NCBI GenBank assembly: GCA_045637525.1
Contig: JAZTZP010000171.1
Coordinates: 1 to 13,831 of the forward strand
Length of the DNA: 13,831 bases
Source of the DNA: JAZTZP01 sp045637525
GTDB taxonomy: Bacteria > Bacillota > Clostridia > UBA1381
Reading direction: 5' to 3'
The notes beneath the pieces are model-generated. The model had not been told where the DNA came from, searched no databases, and saw only the letters and a list, made by a program, of their open reading frames with translations. Positions 7,886 to 13,831 of the stretch are shown piece after piece. The position numbers and the translations under genes were made by a program. Position 1 is the stretch's first letter. Each line of letters starts with the position of its first letter.

Positions 7886-8239
7886 TTAATCCTCTGTTGC
7901 TTCCGACGGAATTTCCTCCGCCTCATCCCAAAGTCTTTCTATATCATAAAACTCTCTCGTCTGAGCTGTCATAACATGAGCTACTATATCGCCAAAGTCA
8001 AGCAATACCCAGTCGCCACCGGCATATCCCTCTTTATGGTGTGGGGGAAATCCCGCTTCCTCTGCCGCCTCCTGAGCCGCATCAGCACAAGCTCTGACCT
8101 GCACACCCGATGTGCATGAGCATATAATAAAAATCTCCGTAAGCGATGTAAGCTCTGCAATATCCAGAAGCTTAATTTCATGTGCCTTCTTTGAATCAAG
8201 CGCCTTTTCAATAATCCTCGCTTTTTCTAAAACCTCCAT
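7886..8239 (-). CDS. rsfS: Ribosomal silencing factor RsfS
   Basis: RsfS (RsfA/Iojap family) binds ribosomal protein uL14 on the 50S subunit and blocks subunit joining when nutrients are scarce. The protein of about 117 residues has the family core: DI..LTSLTEIFIICS, a VRA.AD region, and GDWVLLDFGDIVAHVM followed by REFYDIERLW. I choose the ATG at 8239, with GGAG 7 bases upstream. The ATG at 8245, two codons earlier, has the site only one base away. It lies between yqeK and leuS. Confidence 0.95.
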   Translation of the reverse strand: MEVLEKARIIEKALDSKKAHEIKLLDIAELTSLTEIFIICSCTSGVQVRACADAAQEAAEEAGFPPHHKEGYAGGDWVLLDFGDIVAHVMTAQTREFYDIERLWDEAEEIPSEATED

Positions 8240-8258
8240 CTGCATTCTCCTTCTTTTA

Positions 8259-8828
8259 TTATTCAGGGCGAAAACCCATTATTATTTCATTTCTTGCATA
8301 TAACGTATTTGGATGGATCAAAACACCCTTTGATATATTAAATATTAAGCTGTAATCAAGAGCTTTCAAAAACGCCTTGTCAAGATTTTCCCGTGACAGT
8401 GCTCGCAGTTCACAAACCTCTCTGTAATTTCTTGACGGCTCTGTCATATCTGCAAGATATATTATCTTATCAAGCTTAGTCATTCCCTTATCCGCAACCG
8501 TATGCCGTTTCACAGCCCGGCAGATTTCCTCATCATCTATGCCAAACAGTGCCTTAATCATAACAGCACCGAGCGGTGCATGGATAAGACCGGGATTTTT
8601 TAATTCTGTTTCGTCCGGCTCATATCCGAATCTCTCACACACCTTAAAAACCTCATCATACGGTATATCCTTTGCACAATCATGAATAAGCCCGGCAAGC
8701 TCTGCCCGATAGAGGTCGCCCCCATGAAGTGCCGCAAGCTCTTTTGCCTCAATACTCACGCCTAAGCTGTGATTATACCGCTTTTCGCCAAGCATCCGCT
8801 TTAAAACTTCTTTGTATTTACTAAACAT
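8259..8828 (-). CDS. yqeK: HD-domain symmetrical Ap4A hydrolase YqeK
   Basis: This 189-residue HD-superfamily hydrolase belongs to the YqeK family, known to cleave diadenosine tetraphosphate symmetrically into two ADP. Metal-ligand candidates are in place: H20 (YNHSLGV), H49-D50 (GLIHDCAKD), H83 (LIHAPLGA), H109 (KRHTV) and D127 (YLADMTEP). The start ATG overlaps the end of nadD by 8 bases, and an AGAGGA site lies inside nadD, so translation is probably coupled. It follows the usual nadD-yqeK gene order of Bacillota. Confidence 0.95.
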   Translation of the reverse strand: MFSKYKEVLKRMLGEKRYNHSLGVSIEAKELAALHGGDLYRAELAGLIHDCAKDIPYDEVFKVCERFGYEPDETELKNPGLIHAPLGAVMIKALFGIDDEEICRAVKRHTVADKGMTKLDKIIYLADMTEPSRNYREVCELRALSRENLDKAFLKALDYSLIFNISKGVLIHPNTLYARNEIIMGFRPE

Positions 8829-9408
8829 AAAGCTTATCCTCTTTTATAATATAACTAACCTCACACGGTACAAAAAAATCAATATCCTGTCCGTTTTTTA
8901 TGCGACTTCTGATTTCGGTAGAAGAAATCTCAAGTATAGGTGCATTTATTATCTTAACTTCTCCGCCGTATTCAGACCTCACACGATCCGCCGAAAACTC
9001 CGTATCAACTCCCGTTCTCGGATATACCGCTAAAGTACAGTATTTTACTATTTCCTCCGGCTTGTACCATTTCCCGAAATCATTTAACGAATCTGCACCC
9101 ATGATAAAATACAGACCGTCATCGGGATACTCTTTTTTTAAATACCGAAGAGTCTCTACTGTATATGATACACCGCCTTTTTCAATTTCATAAGCACACG
9201 GATAAAATTTCTTGTATTTTTCAATCGCACGGCATACCATTTCATGACGAACGCTCACATCTGCTATTTCGTTATTCTTATGCGGCGGTACCGCTCCTGT
9301 CATAAACAAAACCTTATCCAGTCCCAACTCTTCTGCCGCATAGCTTGCTATGGCTAAATGTCCGTTATGAATGGGGTTAAAAGTGCCACCCATGATACCG
9401 ATTTTCAT
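8821..9408 (-). CDS. nadD: Nicotinate-nucleotide adenylyltransferase
   Basis: NadD joins ATP and nicotinate mononucleotide to make deamido-NAD in NAD synthesis. The 195-residue protein has the nucleotidyltransferase signature GGTFNPIHNGH at residues 7-17, IMGADSLNDFGKW at about 102-114, and the ATP-binding ISSTEIR at 161-167. GGAGG lies 6 bases before the ATG. It follows yhbY by 19 bases and overlaps yqeK by 8. Confidence 0.97.
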   Translation of the reverse strand: MKIGIMGGTFNPIHNGHLAIASYAAEELGLDKVLFMTGAVPPHKNNEIADVSVRHEMVCRAIEKYKKFYPCAYEIEKGGVSYTVETLRYLKKEYPDDGLYFIMGADSLNDFGKWYKPEEIVKYCTLAVYPRTGVDTEFSADRVRSEYGGEVKIINAPILEISSTEIRSRIKNGQDIDFFVPCEVSYIIKEDKLYV

Positions 9409-9427
9409 TAAAAGCCTCCAAAAAACA

Positions 9428-9724
9428 TTATTTCACGATTATTTTTCTGTTCTTTTCCTTTTCGGCCTGTCTATATAAAACAAACTTCGAGCCTATCGCC
9501 TGAACAGGCTCTGCACCAAGTCTTGCCGCCATTTCATTGCATGTAGCCTTCGTATCTAAAAACGCACTTTCCAAAATCTTTATCTTTATAAGCTCACGTG
9601 CCTCTAAAACATCCGCAATCTGACGAACCGTAACATCGCTTATTCCCTCTTTTCCTATTATAAAAACCGGATCAAGAGAATTTGCCATTTTTCTTAAAAA
9701 CGCTCTTTGCTTTCCCGTAATCAT
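9428..9724 (-). CDS. yhbY: YhbY family RNA-binding (CRM domain) protein
   Basis: This 98-residue single CRM-domain protein is of the kind associated with pre-50S ribosomal particles. The start MITGKQRAFLRKMANSLDPV and the following IGKEGISD, with its GxxG-like loop, are characteristic. A GAGGT site is 8 bases before the ATG. It is the first gene of the yhbY-nadD-yqeK-rsfS-leuS operon and has its own consensus promoter. The GTPase gene obg, often upstream in relatives, is not in this window. Confidence 0.94.
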   Translation of the reverse strand: MITGKQRAFLRKMANSLDPVFIIGKEGISDVTVRQIADVLEARELIKIKILESAFLDTKATCNEMAARLGAEPVQAIGSKFVLYRQAEKEKNRKIIVK

Positions 9725-9753
9725 TAATTGTACCTCATTTTGTATTTTCCTTA

Positions 9754-9782
9754 ATTATACCACTTTATACCGGAAATGTCAA
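9754..9782 (-). promoter_or_regulatory. Consensus sigma-A promoter for yhbY-leuS operon
   Basis: On the minus strand there is a perfect TTGACA (9782-9777), a 17-base spacer and a perfect TATAAT (9759-9754). Transcription would start near 9747, giving a leader of about 20 bases before yhbY. Both hexamers and the spacing are ideal, which fits a constitutive housekeeping operon. Confidence 0.92.
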
Positions 9783-10010
9783 CAAAATTTGCGGTATTTA
9801 TATAACTTTTCATAAATTATTTTAAAAAAAGTGATACAAATATGATTTTTCTTTTGTATTATATAACAGAAGATGAGCTTGTATGTCTTATTATTTCAAA
9901 AAACCAACCGTCATTTGCAAGTACCGCATGCATTAAGGATGCAGAACCTGTTCAGAAAAATTAAATATTCTGTAATTACTATAAAGGTAAAAATAATAAA
10001 ATTTTATATT
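9783..10010. other. AT-rich intergenic region between cytX and the yhbY promoter
   Basis: No convincing gene is seen. It contains a weak AT-only palindrome just past the cytX stop (ATAAAATTTTAT near 9997-10008), followed on the minus strand by a short T-run. This may be a poor terminator for thiD-cytX. A small hairpin TGCAT-TAAGG-ATGCA sits at 9929-9943. Confidence 0.4.
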
Positions 10011-11174
10011 TTATCTTCTTTTTAATGACCGGAAAGAGACCATAATACAAATGAAACCGGTAATTATCATATCAGGCAACGTATTTCCTATGATTATATC
10101 TGTTTTCATAAGTAATCTGTAAATTATAAATCCAATAAGCCATATTAACAGATTTTTTATATTAAATCGCTTACTGCTGTAATCCTTTTTCAGTATAAAG
10201 AAATCTGCAATCTGAATTGCAATCATCGGCGCAAATACCGAGCCTATGAGATATAAGAAATCTGTAATGTTCTCCATCGGGAAAAGAATTGCACCCAAAG
10301 TTCCGGTTAAGGTGACTGCCACTCCAATCCAACGTCCATTTATCTTGCCGGATAGGGCTTCACTTGATACACCTGCCGAATATGCGTCTAAAAAAGTTGT
10401 TGTAACTGTTGAAAATATAACTGTCAGAAGTCCGGCAACGCCAAGACCGGCCTTTAACATTATCTGTGCAATATTGTATTCTCCGGTAAAAATTGCCGCT
10501 CCCATGCCTATAATATACATCCAGCAACTCACAACACCATATGTAATTGCACTCACAGCAGTCGCCTTAACCGGCTTTTCAGCTTCTCTTGTATAGTCGC
10601 TTATAAGCGGAAGCCACGAAAGAGGCATCGCGACAGACAGCTCAACAGCCGCCCCAAATGATATACCCTCGCTAAGAATTGCAACCTCGCCCTCACGTCC
10701 GAATATCACAAAGCTAAGCACACAAGTCAGAGTAAAAAGACCGGCCATTGCAACCGTATTGATTTTTCCTAAGTTTTTAACACCGACTAAAATCCACAAA
10801 ACAATAAGTCCGCCGATTACCAAAGCCCATACCCATCTGCCAGCCGCCCACACTCCGTCAGCCGCTATCGCTCCGTCGTAAATCATAATAGCAGTCCAGC
10901 CGACAAGCTGGAGTATATTAAGCACCGAAAACAGAATACTTCCGTTTCTGCCAAAGCTCATTTTAACAGTCTCCATAGAGCTTTTTTCTGTTTTACCTCC
11001 GATAAGTCCGGCTAAAAACAATAAAACACAGCCCACAATATGACCTGTAATTACGGCAAGAATACCTCTTCCAAAACCAAGCGGTGCAAAATATGTTCCG
11101 GTTATAATTTCCGCAATAGAAACTCCTGCACCAAACCATATAAGCCCATTTTCAAATACTGTTGTTTTTTTCAT
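10011..11174 (-). CDS. cytX: Probable hydroxymethylpyrimidine transporter CytX
   Basis: This NCS1/cytosine-permease family membrane protein of about 387 residues has roughly ten to twelve hydrophobic segments. The start is typical (ENGLIWFGAGVSIAEIITG), with a conserved MPLSWLPLISDYTREA region and FLDAYSAG further on. CytX is assigned to uptake of the thiamine pyrimidine precursor because its gene usually sits with thiamine genes. Here it directly follows thiD, which supports that substrate over cytosine. The start is ATG 11174, with AAGGAGG 9 bases upstream inside the end of thiD. Only one base separates the thiD stop from this ATG, so translation should be coupled. The longer frame starting at 11201 would overlap thiD without a ribosome site. 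Confidence 0.88.
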   Translation of the reverse strand: MKKTTVFENGLIWFGAGVSIAEIITGTYFAPLGFGRGILAVITGHIVGCVLLFLAGLIGGKTEKSSMETVKMSFGRNGSILFSVLNILQLVGWTAIMIYDGAIAADGVWAAGRWVWALVIGGLIVLWILVGVKNLGKINTVAMAGLFTLTCVLSFVIFGREGEVAILSEGISFGAAVELSVAMPLSWLPLISDYTREAEKPVKATAVSAITYGVVSCWMYIIGMGAAIFTGEYNIAQIMLKAGLGVAGLLTVIFSTVTTTFLDAYSAGVSSEALSGKINGRWIGVAVTLTGTLGAILFPMENITDFLYLIGSVFAPMIAIQIADFFILKKDYSSKRFNIKNLLIWLIGFIIYRLLMKTDIIIGNTLPDMIITGFICIMVSFRSLKRR

Positions 11175-11175
11175 T

Positions 11176-11982
11176 TCATTCATCCTCCTTCGCATATTCA
11201 CCTTTTAAATCAAATGCGTGATTTAAAGGGCCTGAACCTTTTCCTAAATCAAGCATTGCAGATAACGCTCCGGAAATATACTCCTTTGCATGTTTCACAG
11301 CATCCTCCAAAGAAAATCCTTTTGCAAGATTTGCCGCAACAGCAGATGAAAGCGTACAACCTGTTCCATGTGTATTGGAATTTTTTATTCGTCTGCCCCG
11401 AAACCATGTAAATACTCCGTTTGAATATAAAAGGTCGTTTGCATCACTTATACTATGCCCGCCTTTTAACAAAACAGCCGAGCCGACATCATCTCCAATC
11501 TTTTTTGCAACAAGGAGCATATCCTCTTCTGTTTTAACAGACATTCCCGACAAAACCTCCGCCTCCGGAATATTCGGTGTAACAAGCATAGCCAGCGGCA
11601 AAAGCTCTTTTTTAAGCGTATCAACCGCCTCTGTCTCAATCAGCTTCGAACCGCTTGTTGCAACCATAACCGGATCAACTACCACGTTCACCGCTCTGTA
11701 ACGCCTTAATCTGTCAGCTATTACCTTTATAAGAGCAACCGACGATACCATTCCAATCTTAACGGCATCCGGATAAATATCCTCAAAAACCGCATCAATC
11801 TGCTCCCCCAAAAAATCCGGAACAACCTCCATAATACCCATAACACCGGTTGTATTCTGCGCCGTCAGCGCCGTTACCGCACTCATAGCATACACGCCAT
11901 TCATAGTCATTGTTTTAATATCCGCCTGAATCCCCGCACCTCCGCAGGAATCCGAGCCGGCAATTGTTAATGTAGTTTTCAT
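11176..11982 (-). CDS. thiD: Hydroxymethylpyrimidine/phosphomethylpyrimidine kinase
   Basis: ThiD phosphorylates hydroxymethylpyrimidine twice to HMP-PP, the pyrimidine half of thiamine. At 268 residues it has normal length for the ribokinase-like fold. Motifs: TIAGSDSCGGAGIQADI (residues 6-22), DPVM (103-106), VTPNIPEAE (134-142), LLKGGH (171-176), and the anion-hole/catalytic HGTGC (205-209). AAAGGA lies 9 bases before the ATG. It is the first gene of a two-gene unit with cytX, suited to salvage of imported pyrimidine. The leader region is filled by the multi-hairpin element, and I see no TPP riboswitch. A TATAAT in the element's terminal hairpin could serve as a -10, but no good -35 is visible. 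Confidence 0.96.
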   Translation of the reverse strand: MKTTLTIAGSDSCGGAGIQADIKTMTMNGVYAMSAVTALTAQNTTGVMGIMEVVPDFLGEQIDAVFEDIYPDAVKIGMVSSVALIKVIADRLRRYRAVNVVVDPVMVATSGSKLIETEAVDTLKKELLPLAMLVTPNIPEAEVLSGMSVKTEEDMLLVAKKIGDDVGSAVLLKGGHSISDANDLLYSNGVFTWFRGRRIKNSNTHGTGCTLSSAVAANLAKGFSLEDAVKHAKEYISGALSAMLDLGKGSGPLNHAFDLKGEYAKEDE

Positions 11983-12004
11983 TTTTTCAAATCCTTTCGA
12001 TGAT

Positions 12005-12340
12005 AAATTATAGTTTATCTGCTGATAAACTATAATTTAGTGAAATATTTTGCTTTCAGCAAAATGTGAAATTCACACTTCGTGTGAGTGAAATCCACGC
12101 AAAGCATGGGTGAAATCTGTCGCTATGCGACAGGTTTCGGTAGAAATTGCAAGCAATTTCTGAATTTAAATTTCAGAAAATCGTTTGTCGATTTTCTTTC
12201 CATAACTTGGGGCGAATTCGCCGCAAATTTCACTCGCATTTATGCGAATTTCACCCAACCATATGGTTGGATTTCACTTTTTGCCTGTGGCAAAAAATTT
12301 CACTGTAAATTATGGTTTATCGTAAGATAAACTATAATTT
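12005..12340. repeat. Complete 336-bp multi-hairpin element (copy 1)
   Basis: Thirteen different hairpins lie one after another. The first (arms 12005-12019 and 12024-12038, 15 bp) and the last (12307-12321 and 12326-12340) share nearly the same arms, AAATTATAGTTTATC and complement, and mark the ends. The left half has linker GTGAAAT at 12040, 12066, 12088 and 12110; the right half has its reverse complement ATTTCAC at 12227, 12248, 12271 and 12297. Hairpins between linkers include ATTTTGCT-TTC-AGCAAAAT, TCACAC-TTC-GTGTGA, CTGTCGC-TAT-GCGACAG, GGCGAATTCGCC, CCAACCATATGGTTGG and TTTTTGCC-TGT-GGCAAAAA. Linker spacings mirror each other (26, 22, 22 and 21, 23, 26). The element fills the space between the GH88 stop (3 bases away) and the thiD leader. 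It has no credible protein product. Confidence 0.9.
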
Positions 12341-12343
12341 ACC

Positions 12344-13486
12344 TTACCATACTTTAATATCCGAACTTTCCTTCATATAGCTTTCTATTAAATAATAATC
12401 TCCGAACAAAGCATAGCAATGTACACCGTTCTGCTCTCTTAAAACTCCCATTACATTCTCGTCATAGTCTATATATTCCTCAAGTCCGTCACGAAGCTGC
12501 TTCTTATACTTTTGAAGGTGTTTGTTTGTCTTATGTTTTTCTATCTCTAAAATTCCGCAAAGAACAACTGCCGCCGCTGACGTGTCAATAGATTGTTCCT
12601 CATCTTCGGGAAGTCTGAAATCCCACACCGGCATCTTGCCCTTGCATTCTGCCATAAACTTATCCAAAAGCTTAAAAGCTGTGTCCATGTATGCCTCTTT
12701 ACCTGTATAGTTATACGCAATTGCAAATCCGTATATAGCCCATGCTGTTCCTCTTGCCCAATGCGAACCGTTTGCATATCCGCAGTAATTCGCCTCGCCT
12801 ATTGCCTCGCCGGTCTCTTCCGAAAATCTGTAAGCATGCATTATAGAATAATCATCACGCATAAAATATTTCATGGTAGTATCAGCATGCATCATTGCAA
12901 TTCTCTTATAAAAAGGATGTCCCGTAACCTCACTCGCCCAGAAAAGAAGCGGAAGATTCATCATGCAGTCAACTATTGCAAGACCTTTACTCTCAGTAAA
13001 GAAATGGTCTTTTGCAAGCTCTTCATCAACATAATCGGGAGTTTTGTAGTCCATTCTTCCCCATGCTCTTATGTATCCGCCCCGGGGCTCATAACGCATA
13101 GCAAGTGCATCTGCTGCTTTTACGCCTATTTCCTTATATTCCTCATCACCTGTTATATTATAGAGCATTACAGCATACGGCGAATATAAAAATCCTACAT
13201 CATGCATGGTTTCCATAGGTGTATCAAATACTTTTGACCGATAATCAGCTTTAAACTGCTCCGCCCATTTTAACAGCTCCGGATTTTTTGTATCAGCATA
13301 TGCCCACAGTGCCATACCTGTTGCAAAACTCTGCATCCATGTGAATATATGTCCAATCGGTGTTGCATCAGCCAGTCGCTTTGTATAGTCACCATCCTCA
13401 ACAGCATGAAGCTCTTTTAAATCAGCACCGATTTTCTTTGTATTATTTTCAATCTTTTTTATTAATTTTTCCGGAATTACCGACAT
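12344..13486 (-). CDS. Unsaturated glucuronyl hydrolase, GH88 family
   Basis: Enzymes of this family remove the unsaturated uronic acid left at the end of oligosaccharides cut by polysaccharide lyases, for example from glycosaminoglycans. The protein of about 380 residues has no signal peptide, so it is cytoplasmic and would act on imported oligosaccharides. In this numbering, MHDVGF places D96 and GLAIVDCMMNLPLLFWAS places D173 where the family's two catalytic aspartates are expected. HWARGTAWAIYGF begins at 242, and a DTSAAAVV block follows. I use ATG 13486 with GGAG 10 bases upstream; a GTG three codons earlier has the site too close. Two promoters precede it. No lyase or sugar transporter is in the window, so the substrate is open; the related GH105 family is a less likely label. 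Confidence 0.92.
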   Translation of the reverse strand: MSVIPEKLIKKIENNTKKIGADLKELHAVEDGDYTKRLADATPIGHIFTWMQSFATGMALWAYADTKNPELLKWAEQFKADYRSKVFDTPMETMHDVGFLYSPYAVMLYNITGDEEYKEIGVKAADALAMRYEPRGGYIRAWGRMDYKTPDYVDEELAKDHFFTESKGLAIVDCMMNLPLLFWASEVTGHPFYKRIAMMHADTTMKYFMRDDYSIMHAYRFSEETGEAIGEANYCGYANGSHWARGTAWAIYGFAIAYNYTGKEAYMDTAFKLLDKFMAECKGKMPVWDFRLPEDEEQSIDTSAAAVVLCGILEIEKHKTNKHLQKYKKQLRDGLEEYIDYDENVMGVLREQNGVHCYALFGDYYLIESYMKESSDIKVW

Positions 13487-13515
13487 TTTTTCCACTCTCC
13501 TGTTTTTTTGAAATT

Positions 13516-13544
13516 ATAATATCATATTACATAATATATGTCAA
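13516..13544 (-). promoter_or_regulatory. Proximal promoter of GH88 gene
   Basis: TTGACA (13544-13539), a 17-base spacer and TATTAT (13521-13516) lie about 30 bases before the GH88 start. A 13-base palindrome with a central C, TAATATCATATTA (13517-13529), covers the -10 and part of the spacer. Confidence 0.7.
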
Positions 13545-13589
13545 TACCTTTTTGAAACTAATTAAAAAGCCGTATTGACCATTATGATA

Positions 13590-13619
13590 ATTATATCATA
13601 TGATATAACAATCTGTCAA
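13590..13619 (-). promoter_or_regulatory. Distal promoter of GH88 gene with 18-bp palindrome
   Basis: TTGACA (13619-13614), an 18-base spacer and TATAAT (13595-13590) form a good sigma-A promoter. A perfect 18-base palindrome, TTATATCATATGATATAA (13591-13608), overlaps the -10 and spacer, as an operator would. It shares ATATCATAT with the palindrome at the proximal promoter. The regulator is unknown and not identifiable in the window. Confidence 0.65.
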
Positions 13620-13678
13620 GCGACATTTTGGTACAATGCGACAATTTAATATAAATTTTATATTAAGCTTCCCTTTAA

Positions 13679-13831
13679 ATTATAGTTTAGAGGCTGTTCG
13701 CCTCTAAACTATAATAGTGAAATATTTTGCTTTCAGCAAAATGTGAAATTCACACTTCGTGTGAGTGAAATCCATGCAAAGCATGGGTGAAATCTGTCGC
13801 TATGCGACACGTTCCGGTAGAAATTGCAAGC
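13679..13831. repeat. Multi-hairpin element (copy 2, cut by window end)
   Basis: Same orientation as copy 1. The terminal hairpin here is 16 bp (13679-13694 and 13700-13715); its outer part matches copy 1 but its tip is GAGGC-TGTTC-GCCTC in place of TC-TGCT-GA. From 13724 to 13831 it matches 12047-12154 with only three substitutions in 108 bases (13775, 13810, 13814). Linkers GTGAAAT recur at 13717, 13743, 13765 and 13787. One substitution turns a C-A mismatch of copy 1's fourth hairpin into a perfect pair. Confidence 0.9.

Noticed and set aside
9873..10025. Plus-strand frame of 50 codons starting ATGAGCTTG
   Set aside because: It has no clear Shine-Dalgarno sequence, runs into the end of cytX on the other strand, and has no recognisable motif.
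12040..12303. CRISPR array reading of the regularly spaced 7-base motif
   Set aside because: The constant unit is only 7 bases, the intervening parts are palindromes, the motif flips orientation halfway, and no cas genes are present.
12088..12330. Plus-strand open frame of 80 codons inside the multi-hairpin element
   Set aside because: It is composed entirely of hairpin arms and linkers, resembles no protein family I recognise, and its frame follows from stop-free palindromes. It has no good ribosome site.
12095..12340. Transcribed strand of the element inferred from wobble pairs
   Set aside because: The mismatch in the fourth hairpin would be G-U on the minus strand, but that in the last hairpin would be G-U on the plus strand, so the evidence cancels out.
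12005..12340. Target-site duplication at the ends of the large element
   Set aside because: The bases flanking 12005 and 12340 show no convincing direct repeat, so transposition is not shown by this copy alone.

Overview
The window looks like a chromosomal segment of a low-GC member of the Bacillota, most likely class Clostridia and possibly a gut commensal. This rests on the run yhbY-nadD-yqeK-rsfS-leuS, strong GGAGG-type ribosome binding sites, a BspA-type leucine-rich-repeat surface protein, and a family 88 glycoside hydrolase. The species cannot be named from the sequence alone. Every gene I can support is on the minus strand, so the window is best read from right to left.

Layout, right to left. 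13831-13496 holds the start of a large multi-hairpin repeat (copy 2, cut by the window end) and two tandem promoters with palindromes, which drive a cytoplasmic unsaturated glucuronyl hydrolase (GH88, 12344-13486). A complete copy of the multi-hairpin repeat (12005-12340) lies between that gene's stop codon and thiD. The pair thiD-cytX (10011-11982), for pyrimidine salvage toward thiamine, is tightly coupled, and no TPP riboswitch is visible. After a 286-base gap with a consensus sigma-A promoter comes the housekeeping operon yhbY-nadD-yqeK-rsfS-leuS (9724-5439), closed by a hairpin terminator.

The left third is accessory. A DUF559 (Vsr-like) endonuclease gene is interrupted by an amber codon and is bracketed by two inverted copies of a small hairpin-rich repeat (4882-5368). 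It is followed by a GIY-YIG protein with a TTG start, a Bro-N/DinD-type antirepressor, a secreted leucine-rich-repeat protein and a MATE efflux transporter. The last three are close enough to be one transcript. Beyond the transporter is a second inverted pair of the same small repeat, with only 26 bases inside.

The most unusual content is two repeat systems. One is a 336-base element built from 13 different hairpins joined by a constant 7-base linker, GTGAAAT in the left half and its reverse complement in the right half. The whole could fold into a ladder of four-way junctions. The second is a family of short elements whose central hairpin changes sequence between copies while staying self-complementary; one inverted pair encloses the DUF559 nuclease gene like a transposable cassette. 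The proteins are mostly recognisable families; the repeat architecture is the part most likely to be undescribed.
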